Position numbers and translations under genes: made by a program
Notes under the pieces: model-generated
Told to the model about the DNA's origin: nothing
What the model saw: the letters and a program-made list of their open reading frames with translations, nothing else
Database searches by the model: none
IMG/VR virus record: IMGVR_UViG_3300030419_007131
Location: 62,001-126,000 of that record
Strand: one strand, 5' to 3'
Source: a virus
Length of the DNA: 64,000 bases
In this document: piece by piece, positions 1 through 7,802 of the stretch
Numbering within the stretch: the stretch's first letter is position 1
Layout of the letters: every line of letters begins with the position of its first letter

Positions 1-444
1 GAAAACATTAACCCCGAAGAATGGGAACCCATGCCAACTAGTAAAAAAGAGATCCCGCCTGAAAAGGAATCGGAGCTTAAAAGCATCTACCGTCGCATAG
101 CTGCCAAAACTCATCCAGACAAAGCGATAGCCAGCGGGACTTCGCAAGAGAAAAAAGCGCAGCTAGAGAAAACTTTCATACAAGCCAAAAAAGCATATGA
201 TGAGCATAACTGGTATGCGCTTTATCGTATTGCGGTAGCTCTCGATCTTCCTTTCGGAGAGCCGAGTCAAAATAAAATCGACTGGATCGAGGAAGATATC
301 GAGGCAGCAATGGCTGAGATATCCAGGATCGCTGGTACCGTCGCGTGGGTATGGTATAACGGCGACGACACAGCCAAGCTGCATGCGTTAAAAAGCTATT
401 TTCAACAAAATTATGGACTAGAGCTAGTACACACTAATGATTAA
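1..444 (+). CDS. J-domain (DnaJ-like) protein, 5' end outside window
   Basis: This is a J-domain protein, a class that stimulates Hsp70 (DnaK) ATPase. The helix II and loop signature is visible as SIYRRIAAKTHPDK, with the obligatory His-Pro-Asp, followed by a helix III-like segment (KKAQLEKTFIQAKKAYDEH). The frame is open to the first base of the window, and an ATG at 31 has no good ribosome-binding site. J-domain helix I is missing from what would follow that ATG, so the gene most likely begins upstream and the window holds its C-terminal part (about 147 codons). The last 60 residues (WIEEDIEAAMAEISRIAG) look helical and match nothing I recognise. It is the only convincing plus-strand gene, and its 3' end overlaps the convergent SbcD-SbcC gene by 11 bases. 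A host DnaK partner is inferred. The J-domain call is firm and the start is not. Confidence 0.75.
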   Translation, partial: ENINPEEWEPMPTSKKEIPPEKESELKSIYRRIAAKTHPDKAIASGTSQEKKAQLEKTFIQAKKAYDEHNWYALYRIAVALDLPFGEPSQNKIDWIEEDIEAAMAEISRIAGTVAWVWYNGDDTAKLHALKSYFQQNYGLELVHTND

Positions 445-3400
445 CTTTGGCATATCCGCCTGTTTTGTCAATCGTGACCTCTACATCCACGATATCTTTA
501 AGAGAATCTAGATGGGAAATAAGAATAACAGTTTTAAAATACATCTTTATAAGCTGTAGAATCCTAATAAAGCCTTCCATATTCTCCGCATCTAAAGCAG
601 TGCCTGGCTCGTCGAGAATAAAAATGTTTCCCTTGGGGAGGGATGATACAGACAGGAGCGCCAGGCGGATTGCCATAGCGGCCACAGTCTTCTCAGCGCC
701 CGATCCCATCTCGATGGGGCGCGGATCGTGTTTGGGGTGCTTAATCAGAATATCAAGCTTGCGACCATCCTCCTGAAAGAAGACTTCAAACTCAGCAATG
801 TTGGAAAGCACCTTGGCTATCTCACCATTAATCACTGGGAGGCGCTTTTTAATGATGTCATAAGCGATTCCGTTAGAGTGGGTGCATCGCATAAACAAAT
901 CGTAGGATGCATACTCTTCACGAATATTGCGTAGATCTTCTTTCTTTTCTTGAAGAGTTTCGATCTTTTGCTCTAGCGAGCCGATTTGTCGGTGGTGATC
1001 ATTTATTAATTCTTCTAGCGAAATGATCGATTCTTGAGTAGTCTCGATTGTTTTTTGAACTTGATTTCTCGAAGATAAAAGATTTTCAATATTTTTTATT
1101 AAATCTTTCTTTTCTTCATACAAATCAATCTTAGTATTTACTTCGTTAAGGGTCGTTCTGTGGGCCTTTATCTTGGCATACAACCTCTCGATCGAAACCT
1201 TGTTGTCCCTCTTTTCGATCTCAATGTTGTTCTTGTTAATAATAATGTTATTATAGTTGTCAATCATTTCAATCATTTCGGCAGAATTAACCAAAGCTAT
1301 TTTAGTCTTATAAGATTTAGCATTTTCAATCTGATCAATGATGTCTACTTCTAAAGAGGGCAGTTCCACGGACGCCAAGTGCGCATCCTTAATGAATTGG
1401 CACATAGGAAAACTACTTCCACACGGCACTTCATCCAACAACTCTACTTTCTTACTCATCGCCTTATATTCATTATCAAGCAATCGAGCGTGACTCACGG
1501 TTTTATCATACTTCTTTTTAAAGTCATCGTATTCTTTCTTTTTTTCTAAAATATCTTCAATATCAATCGTCGTAAGAAAATCATCATACTCACTTAGTTT
1601 ACTATCATATTGTGCATTTTCGTCCTTAAGCTCAACAATATTAATATTAGTATCTTCAATTTTCTCTTGAAGAGATGTCTTAGTTTCTAAAAGCGCCTTA
1701 ATATCCAGTCTCTCAGCTGGGATTGATTCGATTTGTTCCGTTAAATCAGCAAACCGTTGCCGGGCGGTGGCAAGGTCTTCTCTCGCCTGCGTGTGGTTGG
1801 CGGTTTCCTCATCTAGTTCCTGTTGGGCTTCTTGCCATTGAACCTCTGCTAGCGCAATATCATTATCGTAACTAACGTCTCCCACTCGTCGCATGACCGC
1901 CTTAAGCTCTGAGCTATCTTCGTGGGCCATTTTAAACTTTCTCTCGAAAATATCCAAATCCAAGAACTTTGCTAAAATCTCCTTTCGTCGCGTTGACCCC
2001 TCCTTAATAAAGGATAGGTTATCCAGCTGACTCGACATAGAGGTTAACAAGAAATCCTCTACGGTTCCAAATCGTTTGCGTATATGTGCATCAGTTTCGT
2101 TGCGTGTTGTTCCATTGAGACTGATTTCGTCGCCTACAGCTGGATCCACACCACTAAAATCTAGAAAGGTTCGAGCCTCATTCGTGACCTCACCCTTCAG
2201 CTTCTTTACATATTTTTCTGACTGACGTTCGATAGTATAGGTTTTGTCGCCCACTTGAAGCTCAACAACGCCGCGGCAGTCTTTCTTGTTCTGGTTAATA
2301 ATGTTGTAATTTTTTCTTTCATTTTTCGAAGTAGTATTAAACATGGTATAGAGCAAACCGTCGATGATACTAGATTTACCAGAATAGTTCTTACCAAAAA
2401 TACCCACTATACCATTGAGGTTGGCGAAGTCGACGCTGTTGCCCTCACCATAATTGAACAGATTGTCCCACTCAAACCTATTGATGTTCCAGTTAATGTT
2501 GCGCGCGACTTCTTCCGTCTCTTCGATCTGTGAGTTATATCTTCGGTTTAGGTCGAAGACTCGTTGCAACATCTCTTCACTTGGTGCATAGTCAGCTAAG
2601 TACTCTCGAATGAGATTCTCCTGGACGCCCTTGTCTCGCAGGTTTTCTACCTTAAAGCTCCCGCCAATATTCACTGTTCCTCGCTCCCCAGCGGCGCGAT
2701 TTAGAAACGTAATACTCTCCGGCTTAAATCGATGTTTGGCCACATCAACTGCCTTGCGCATAACATCAAGCGGAAGGTTATTGTTACTCACGAGACGCAA
2801 GCGCGAGGTCGGAGGAATCTTCGTACCCTTGGGCATTCGTCCTTTTGGCGTGAGTTCGATTGTTACGAATGGTTTTGGATTAAGCAAAACATGGTGACTC
2901 ACGCGAAATTCGTTTTTGTCTTCAATTTCCCAAATGAGAAATCCCTTGTCATTTGTCTCGCCGTGATTCTGCTGAACAGTTGAACCACAATACCTCACGC
3001 GGCCTTCAGTGTCGAGAATCTGATTTGTCTTGTGGATATCGCCAAGCATTGCATAGTCGTGACCGGCGAAGACGCCGACGTCATGATCGCCGTGATCCAT
3101 TACCCACCCCGTGTCGGTTTTAACTCCAGACACAGAACCATGATAAAGTGCGATGTTAATGCGCGAGTTGTCGCTTGGAGCAACCCAATGATTTTCATCA
3201 AAAACCGACAACACATTGAGGGCGAGATTCGACTCCAGAACAGTTTCTCCGGAGTTCTTAAGCAAATGTAGGTTCGGTAGATCCAAAGCCTTCACAATGG
3301 GCGACAGCGCGTCCTGGCGGCTGCTGTTCTTTAGGTTGCCGTCGTGGTTCCCCAGAATGATGTAGGTTGGTGCGATTTTCGCTAGATTTGAAAAGAAATC

Positions 3401-3586
3401 GGAGCAAAGCTCAACGAACTCTGGTGAAATCTGTGTCTTGGTGTGGGCGATGTCGCCGCAATGAACGATGTAGTCTACGTTCTCTTTGCGAAGGATATCG
3501 TAAAGTTGTTCGAATACCTTCTTGTATTCATAATGAAATTTTAAGTTTTTTATATGCGTGTCCGCAAGGTGTGCTATTTTATACAC
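434..3586 (-). CDS. SbcD-SbcC (Mre11-Rad50) fusion: recombination nuclease/ATPase
   Basis: A single 1050-residue protein joins the nuclease and ATPase halves that are normally two proteins (T4 gp47 and gp46; bacterial SbcD and SbcC). Residues 1-350 are a metallophosphoesterase: D9-x-H11, GD44-45 and the GNHD motif at 79-82 bind the metal pair. The SMC-like ATPase follows: Walker A (GKNYSGKSS) near 395, long coiled coils around 550-930, an MGSGAEKT signature near 960 and Walker B (IFILDEP) near 985, then the H-loop (LISHLDS). Mid-coil VPCGSSFPMC near 719 probably forms the zinc hook, with C-x6-C rather than the usual C-x2-C. The role is end resection, recombination-dependent replication and possibly host DNA degradation. 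The start is GTG at 3586 with AGGGG eight bases upstream. A sigma-70-like promoter at 3613-3642 appears to drive it. Confidence 0.93.
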   Translation of the reverse strand: MYKIAHLADTHIKNLKFHYEYKKVFEQLYDILRKENVDYIVHCGDIAHTKTQISPEFVELCSDFFSNLAKIAPTYIILGNHDGNLKNSSRQDALSPIVKALDLPNLHLLKNSGETVLESNLALNVLSVFDENHWVAPSDNSRINIALYHGSVSGVKTDTGWVMDHGDHDVGVFAGHDYAMLGDIHKTNQILDTEGRVRYCGSTVQQNHGETNDKGFLIWEIEDKNEFRVSHHVLLNPKPFVTIELTPKGRMPKGTKIPPTSRLRLVSNNNLPLDVMRKAVDVAKHRFKPESITFLNRAAGERGTVNIGGSFKVENLRDKGVQENLIREYLADYAPSEEMLQRVFDLNRRYNSQIEETEEVARNINWNINRFEWDNLFNYGEGNSVDFANLNGIVGIFGKNYSGKSSIIDGLLYTMFNTTSKNERKNYNIINQNKKDCRGVVELQVGDKTYTIERQSEKYVKKLKGEVTNEARTFLDFSGVDPAVGDEISLNGTTRNETDAHIRKRFGTVEDFLLTSMSSQLDNLSFIKEGSTRRKEILAKFLDLDIFERKFKMAHEDSSELKAVMRRVGDVSYDNDIALAEVQWQEAQQELDEETANHTQAREDLATARQRFADLTEQIESIPAERLDIKALLETKTSLQEKIEDTNINIVELKDENAQYDSKLSEYDDFLTTIDIEDILEKKKEYDDFKKKYDKTVSHARLLDNEYKAMSKKVELLDEVPCGSSFPMCQFIKDAHLASVELPSLEVDIIDQIENAKSYKTKIALVNSAEMIEMIDNYNNIIINKNNIEIEKRDNKVSIERLYAKIKAHRTTLNEVNTKIDLYEEKKDLIKNIENLLSSRNQVQKTIETTQESIISLEELINDHHRQIGSLEQKIETLQEKKEDLRNIREEYASYDLFMRCTHSNGIAYDIIKKRLPVINGEIAKVLSNIAEFEVFFQEDGRKLDILIKHPKHDPRPIEMGSGAEKTVAAMAIRLALLSVSSLPKGNIFILDEPGTALDAENMEGFIRILQLIKMYFKTVILISHLDSLKDIVDVEVTIDKTGGYAKVNH

Positions 3587-3612
3587 GTAGTTATCCCCTA
3601 GGCTATGATACT

Positions 3613-3642
3613 AGTATACAAGATACGCAGAGGGTATGTCAA
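3613..3642 (-). promoter_or_regulatory. sigma-70-like promoter upstream of the SbcD-SbcC fusion
   Basis: On the minus strand, a perfect -35 (TTGACA, 3637-3642) is separated by 18 bases from a -10 TATACT (3613-3618). It sits in the only sizeable clear intergenic gap (3587-3651), about 27 bases before the GTG start of the fusion gene. This is what a host-type early or middle promoter would look like. Activity is inferred from sequence only. Confidence 0.7.
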
Positions 3643-3651
3643 GGATTATTT

Positions 3652-3960
3652 TTATAATTCTAGCTCGTCGTCGGGGACACCAGCATGGAAGTCGGCGGAG
3701 GCAGCGCGGTCCTGGGCAGCATACAGCTCCTTTTTCAGCAGGTCCTCCAGATAGGCTTCGACCTCTTTATCTCCGGCCAAACCAAACAATTCGGCAGCGT
3801 CGCGGCCAGATTTTGCTCCTTTGGATGCGGCAACAATCGTCAACTTATTAATAAACTTCTCTTCGGGTGTGCCGCCTTCATGGCGGGGTTCCGTCTGAAG
3901 ATCTCCTAGTCCGATTTCTTCTCTAATAATTTCTTTTAGTCTTTGTTTGGTGATTTTCAT
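3652..3960 (-). CDS. Small protein with I-x-E leader peptide (leader protein 1)
   Basis: This 102-residue protein resembles no family I recognise beyond its first 15 residues (MKITKQRLKEIIREE). That segment is shared with the three genes immediately upstream. It reads as a basic amphipathic helix ending in I12-R13-E14-E15, which fits the [L/I]-x-E cleavage consensus of T4-type prohead proteases. The remainder is charged and mainly helical, with a central AAELFGLAGDKEVEAYLEDLL and an acidic end (DDELEL). A strong ribosome-binding site (GGAGGA, about nine bases before ATG) marks the start. It is the last of the four tandem leader genes and is followed by the promoter of the SbcD-SbcC gene. A packaged internal capsid protein is a hypothesis; a DNA-binding or targeting helix is the alternative. 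Confidence 0.75.
   Translation of the reverse strand: MKITKQRLKEIIREEIGLGDLQTEPRHEGGTPEEKFINKLTIVAASKGAKSGRDAAELFGLAGDKEVEAYLEDLLKKELYAAQDRAASADFHAGVPDDELEL
3911..3960 (-). repeat. Leader-coding direct repeat, copy A
   Basis: The 50 bases encoding the first 16-17 residues of the 3652-3960 protein match 4824-4873 at 46 of 50 positions, and the last 40 match at 38. The genes diverge completely after the repeat. This suggests recent duplication or swapping of the leader as a module. Confidence 0.85.
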
Positions 3961-3995
3961 TGTTAATCTTCCTCCGGAGGATCATCGCGATCCGG

Positions 3996-4376
3996 TCATT
4001 TCTCTCCCTCTTCCAGATCGTGCCAGCGACCTGTTTTAAGCCCTCGGCGAAGCCTGCCCACCGTTTTATCCGTGGGGGCGCTCACCTTTACGGCTTCTAC
4101 GGGCTCAACCTCAGCAAGACCAGCGCCATCGCGGTTGAGTGCGCTCTGGCGACTCATTGCTTTCTCGATACTACTGTATTCATAAGCGCCGTCGCGACCC
4201 CCAAACTTCGGTCGGCCACTTGAGTCGAGACCATGGAAGTGGGATTCTTTGGCTCCCTTTCCGGACATCCTTAAAACAAAAGGTGCATCCGCGTCATCAA
4301 GTTTGAGAGCGTCCCACTCATACTTCGTAAGCTCTTCTTTAATGATTTCTTCTAATCGGCGGCGAGTAATTTGCAC
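3996..4376 (-). CDS. Small protein with I-x-E leader peptide (leader protein 2)
   Basis: This 126-residue basic protein begins MQITRRRLEEIIKEEL, the same leader as its three neighbours but diverged in DNA sequence. I12-K13-E14 keeps the I-x-E position. The body is polar and rich in Gly, Asp and Arg (HFHGLDSSGRPKFGGRDG, then EYSSIEKAMSRQSALNRDG), with no recognised domain, and ends with a charged segment (DLEEGEK). The start is a GTG at 4376 sharing one base with the TAG stop of the upstream gene (TAGTG), which implies translational coupling. In T4, several different internal proteins carry a common N-terminal capsid-targeting sequence, and this row of unlike proteins with one leader recalls that. 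The role is inferred only from the leader and the gene neighbourhood. Confidence 0.75.
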   Translation of the reverse strand: MQITRRRLEEIIKEELTKYEWDALKLDDADAPFVLRMSGKGAKESHFHGLDSSGRPKFGGRDGAYEYSSIEKAMSRQSALNRDGAGLAEVEPVEAVKVSAPTDKTVGRLRRGLKTGRWHDLEEGEK

Positions 4377-4873
4377 TATTTAATGCTCTCCAACAAAATC
4401 TTCGTTTCCTCTAGTGACCTAATCGCCTCTCGAACTTGAGGGTGCTGTTCCAAATTACGAAATGCAGCTTTCTGTATCCTGGAACGAAGGCCGTCGGCCA
4501 AATCAGCAAGCGCCGTTATATCGTTCAGCAAAGCGCCCGGGCTGAGGTCATCCGCTTTTGACGCGGAAGCCTTAGAAGCCTCACCGGCACGGAGAATCGC
4601 AGAAACTTCATCTTTTGTATATTCCTCAGTGATAGCATTAGCGGCATCAGCGAGCGCTTGTATGTGTTGTCTGATTTTTTCTTTCTTTTTTGGATCTTTT
4701 TCAGTCTTCCAAAGGTTAAATAATTCTTGAGTGACCTTTTTGGCGTTCTGTAAAGATGCAAGCTTCTCTTGGGCTGCGGCGTGGCGCGCCCGAGTTAGTC
4801 CAAAAGTTCCTTCCTCGACTGCTCCAACTTCTTCCCTAATAATCTCTTTTAGTCTTTGTTTGGTGATTTTCAT
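4376..4873 (-). CDS. Small helical protein with I-x-E leader peptide (leader protein 3)
   Basis: This is the largest of the four leader proteins (165 residues). The leader is identical in its first 15 residues to leader protein 1. The body is almost wholly alpha-helical and probably coiled coil, with charged heptad-like stretches: HAAAQEKLASLQNAKKVTQEL, DPKKKEKIRQHIQALADAANA, then LLNDITALADLADGLRSRIQK, ending SLEETKILLESIK. No catalytic motif is visible. The ATG overlaps the upstream gene's TGA (ATGA), and the TAG stop overlaps the next GTG, so the genes form one translationally coupled unit. A cut after E14 would release a 151-residue helical protein. The function is unknown; an internal head or scaffold-associated protein is a possibility suggested by the leader. 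Confidence 0.75.
   Translation of the reverse strand: MKITKQRLKEIIREEVGAVEEGTFGLTRARHAAAQEKLASLQNAKKVTQELFNLWKTEKDPKKKEKIRQHIQALADAANAITEEYTKDEVSAILRAGEASKASASKADDLSPGALLNDITALADLADGLRSRIQKAAFRNLEQHPQVREAIRSLEETKILLESIK
4824..4873 (-). repeat. Leader-coding direct repeat, copy B
   Basis: This is the partner of copy A at 3911-3960 (46 of 50 bases identical, 913 bases apart). It encodes the leader of leader protein 3. The close DNA identity contrasts with the leaders of the other two genes, which are conserved only in protein sequence. Confidence 0.85.
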
Positions 4874-5085
4874 TCTAATTCTCCACGCTCTTCCATTGAG
4901 TGAGCAATTGCTGTCGCTTGTTTCGGATCTTTACCTTCCTTGTCAACCAAATAGGCGATCTTTCGAGAGATGCGCTCGTCCTTGGCTTTCTTGGCTTCTT
5001 CTAATTCCTGGGTTCCCCGATGAAACTCCCGATAAAAGAGTTCTTCGTGGATGATTTGCTTTAAGCGCGATGTTGAGATTTTCAT
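4870..5085 (-). CDS. Small protein with I-x-E leader peptide (leader protein 4)
   Basis: This 71-residue protein begins MKISTSRLKQIIHEELF, the fourth and most diverged leader, still with I12-H13-E14. The frame is open further upstream, but the ATG at 5085 has AGGAG correctly placed just before it, overlapping the TAG stop of the primase gene, so this start is preferred. After the leader comes a short charged helix (REFHRGTQELEEAKKAKDE) and then RISRKIAYLVDKEGKDPKQATAIAHSMEERGELE. That last segment, with its K-x-x-K-Q-A-x-A-x-A pattern, resembles small domains common in phage and bacterial proteins of unknown role. It heads the four-gene leader set directly downstream of the primase gene. Confidence 0.7.
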   Translation of the reverse strand: MKISTSRLKQIIHEELFYREFHRGTQELEEAKKAKDERISRKIAYLVDKEGKDPKQATAIAHSMEERGELE

Positions 5086-5092
5086 TGGACTC

Positions 5093-6028
5093 CTAGACGG
5101 ACATTGCAAGCGTCAACAATAAATAGTTGTCTGGAGTGATAAGGGTCGCATTTTCCAAGCATTTCTGGAATTGCTCTTTGTTCATCGAGCCAACATCTTC
5201 ATTGTCGCGAATATCAACCTTCCAAACCTCGATATCGAAATCCAACAAAGTCTTAATGATCTCAAGCTCTTTCTTCTTTGCGTCAGGATCCAGAGCCACG
5301 TAAACTCCCGCATCTTCTTTCACGATCTTGCGAAGCAAAACAGAGTTCTGATTTAGCGTAGATCCCAAGATGGGCACAGCATTTCTGCCTGCCGTAATCG
5401 CATCGAATACGCCCTCTACCAGAATGATATCGGAACTCCAATCCACAAACAAATCATTGAAGACAATGTTCTTGCTCACTGGTGGGTTCTTGTACTTAGG
5501 ATAGAACTTCTTGTCGTAGGAGCGTGACACAAAATAGGTCAAATCACCCTCGTCGTCAAACGACGGAATGATAATGCGGCCTTCGTATTCGCCACTGGCG
5601 CAATACCCCATCTTCCACCACACGATATCTTCTCGGTTGATACCTCGCTTACGAAGATAGTTGCGGGCCGCGAAGCCTGTCGGCGGCACATCCCGGGTGG
5701 TCAAGGACACAAACCCTTCAGGCATTTCTAAAATTTGTTTTTCTTCGACTTTTTCTTCGAATATATCTTCAAGCTTGTCATATTCAACAGCGTCTGTAAA
5801 CTCTCGCCACTGCGCTTTGTCGTGGTTTGTGCCGAACCGACGAATAACTCGGTAAATGTTTTTGCCACGCGTATCGCAGACCCAACACTTGTAATAACCT
5901 TTGTCAATGTTGACAGAAAACTTGCGCTTATGATGATCGCAGTAAGGGCACTTAAATAAAAACTCATTGTTGGACCTATAAAAAGGCCCCAGTACATTAG
6001 TTAGAATCTTGAGTTTCTTGGTTTTCAC
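5093..6028 (-). CDS. DNA primase (DnaG/T4 gp61-like)
   Basis: This protein makes RNA primers for lagging-strand synthesis. Near the N-terminus is a CHC2-type zinc-binding domain (CPYCDHH, then KCWVC 20 residues on). The middle and end carry a TOPRIM catalytic core: ILVEGVFDAITAG supplies the glutamate and VALDPDAKK the D-x-D pair that binds magnesium. No helicase domain follows, so at about 311 residues it is a stand-alone primase like T4 gp61 rather than a T7-type primase-helicase. A separate helicase must lie outside the window or come from the host. GTG at 6028, with a purine-rich GGTGGG upstream, is preferred; a TTG at 6049 in the same frame would add seven residues. It overlaps the resolvase gene upstream by 32 bases. 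Confidence 0.88.
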   Translation of the reverse strand: MKTKKLKILTNVLGPFYRSNNEFLFKCPYCDHHKRKFSVNIDKGYYKCWVCDTRGKNIYRVIRRFGTNHDKAQWREFTDAVEYDKLEDIFEEKVEEKQILEMPEGFVSLTTRDVPPTGFAARNYLRKRGINREDIVWWKMGYCASGEYEGRIIIPSFDDEGDLTYFVSRSYDKKFYPKYKNPPVSKNIVFNDLFVDWSSDIILVEGVFDAITAGRNAVPILGSTLNQNSVLLRKIVKEDAGVYVALDPDAKKKELEIIKTLLDFDIEVWKVDIRDNEDVGSMNKEQFQKCLENATLITPDNYLLLTLAMSV

Positions 6029-6530
6029 GAACCCACCCTGCCCGAGCAATTACATAACTATCCGACCGGTCAGCATAACCAGCCTTTGGATTTCCATGCC
6101 TAGTGTATTCTATCTCAAAACCAGGCACATTGTCAAGAACAAATTGCAACGAAACAGCCTTTGCTTTTTGTCCCTTGGGGACCTTTATACCACAAAGCTT
6201 ACGAGCGGAGGTGGCAGCAAGGTATTTAGGTTCACCATAAAACATATTATAACATAACCATGACACAATGCCATTAATTTTGGACAAAAGAGATAAGGTC
6301 TGCGCTGACGAAAACCCGGAGCGGAAGGATTGAAGCGACTGTTCGATATACACCCGCTCTATGGGATATTCCCCCTCTAACGCTTCTAGGCGCTTTCTCA
6401 CAAGCTGCACTTTTTTGAAGAAGTTTTTTTCCTTGCGCAAGTCAATGTGGTCGCACACCAAAATATTGCCACCATAATCTAATACGGTATAGCCAGTAAT
6501 GCTGGTCGATATATCTAAACCCAAAATCAT
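5997..6530 (-). CDS. RuvC-like Holliday junction resolvase
   Basis: This RNase H-fold nuclease, 177 residues long, is close in size to RuvC (about 173). The acidic catalytic set is visible in order: D6 in ILGLDIS, E63 in VYIEQS, and D154 and D157 in YADRSDSYVIA, the last matching the RuvC D-x-x-D block. It would cut four-way junctions, debranching recombination and replication intermediates before packaging, the job done by endonuclease VII in T4. It overlaps the downstream primase gene by 32 bases. The ATG at 6530 has no clear Shine-Dalgarno sequence in the 13-base gap after the structural block. The family assignment is firm; the junction-cutting role is inferred from the family. Confidence 0.85.
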   Translation of the reverse strand: MILGLDISTSITGYTVLDYGGNILVCDHIDLRKEKNFFKKVQLVRKRLEALEGEYPIERVYIEQSLQSFRSGFSSAQTLSLLSKINGIVSWLCYNMFYGEPKYLAATSARKLCGIKVPKGQKAKAVSLQFVLDNVPGFEIEYTRHGNPKAGYADRSDSYVIARAGWVRENQETQDSN

Positions 6531-6543
6531 ACAGTTTATAATA

Positions 6544-7782
6544 TCAGATGTCTAGCTTGATCTTAAATGTAAAGTCGCGATTGGCAGTCTTTCGAACAGG
6601 AGTGGCCATTTTGGCAATACCGATGAGATTCTTTTTCGAATCATAAATGCCAACCTTAGAAATATAGGTTGTCTTGTCAAAGGATGCGGTGGGATCTCCG
6701 TATGCTGAGCTGACAATGTTTTTAATAGCAATTTCGTCATTCTCGATATAAGCACGAGAACCGGAGGCTATAGAGTTGCCTGCGGAATAGGTCACAAAAG
6801 TGGGATTGTTAGACTGGTTGATTTGTCCTTTGGGACACGTGGCAAACATCGTAAGGGTTTGTGTATAAGTGGTACCGCTGAACTCCATAATAAAGGACGA
6901 ACTAGGTGCGATGACGCTTCCAGAAATTGATTGGCCAAAAAATACCCACGCGGGGTTGTCGCCAGCTGGGGTGTCGACGGAGCTTGTATAGGCATCAGTT
7001 ACGGTCGTAGAAAGGGCGTCGGATGCAGTTAACACTATGAACCCTTCATTATACAGAGCGAACCCTATGACGCTACCCGAGCCCACTCCATAGGTGGAGT
7101 ACAGAGCACCATCGCGATTTTTATCGGTAGCCTGCCCAACGAGAGTTCCGGTGATATAATATTTTAAATCAATAGTCCCTTTCTTAATCTCTGAGCCATA
7201 AAAAATACCGGGAATGTTGATCAATCCGACGGGTACTGAGCCCAGGTCTCTCGTTACAGGGCCGCTAGATGCGCTGAAAACCACATTGGGGTTTAAGTAA
7301 CGATAATGATTTATGGTGTTCTTTAAAGCATATAAATGAGAAACATATGCTGAAGATGTACGAGTGGTAGTTGCACTATAATACTCCTTGGCAATACTGG
7401 ATGTGTATGGATACGAACTGATCATCACGTCTCCATAATTGGAGGTGTTGAAGGATGCAGCGGCTTGGGTGCGATATCCAATACGCGAGCCAGTTTTCAC
7501 AACAAATGAATAAATGAGGCCTGAATCGGGGGTCTCTTGTGCAGGGTCCGGGCTAGAAGGGCCTATCAGGCGCCCAGTAGAGGAGGAAACTCTATCAACA
7601 TTTAACTCATAAAGAGAAACAAACCCAGCATCGGTAAGCCTAATGGGGTCTGCAAACGCACCTGAAAGATTGGGGGTATTATTATAAAAAGCGGAGCCGC
7701 TATAAACTAAAAATTTAACGCTTGGATGTGTCTTTAATGTGTTTGAATAAACATCATTTTTGTTAAACTTATAATAAGGCAT
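6544..7782 (-). CDS. Virion-type protein with shared C-terminal domain (A)
   Basis: This 412-residue protein is rich in Ser, Thr, Gly and Tyr and is probably beta-structured. It has no enzyme motif, as expected of a phage structural or fibre protein. The last 50 residues (TYISKVGIYDSKKNLIGIAK, then FTFKIKLDI) are clearly homologous to the end of the next gene upstream (379 residues, ending in VGLYSPDNELLAVAKL and FTVRVRLDY). Both also have similar early segments (ITGTIISG-like and GSAFYNNTPN-like, then SSYPYTSS or YDYPYLSS). The two are therefore paralogues. It is the last gene of the 35-kb virion block and has its own start 20 bases after the upstream stop. The exact place in the virion is unknown. 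Confidence 0.6.
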   Translation of the reverse strand: MPYYKFNKNDVYSNTLKTHPSVKFLVYSGSAFYNNTPNLSGAFADPIRLTDAGFVSLYELNVDRVSSSTGRLIGPSSPDPAQETPDSGLIYSFVVKTGSRIGYRTQAAASFNTSNYGDVMISSYPYTSSIAKEYYSATTTRTSSAYVSHLYALKNTINHYRYLNPNVVFSASSGPVTRDLGSVPVGLINIPGIFYGSEIKKGTIDLKYYITGTLVGQATDKNRDGALYSTYGVGSGSVIGFALYNEGFIVLTASDALSTTVTDAYTSSVDTPAGDNPAWVFFGQSISGSVIAPSSSFIMEFSGTTYTQTLTMFATCPKGQINQSNNPTFVTYSAGNSIASGSRAYIENDEIAIKNIVSSAYGDPTASFDKTTYISKVGIYDSKKNLIGIAKMATPVRKTANRDFTFKIKLDI

Positions 7783-7802
7783 GCCATAACCGCGTCTGCA
7801 CT

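Noticed and set aside
3971-3980. Perfect ten-base palindrome CCTCCGGAGG
   Set aside because: It contains the ribosome-binding site of leader gene 1 and is too short, with no loop or T-run, to be a terminator or a clear operator.
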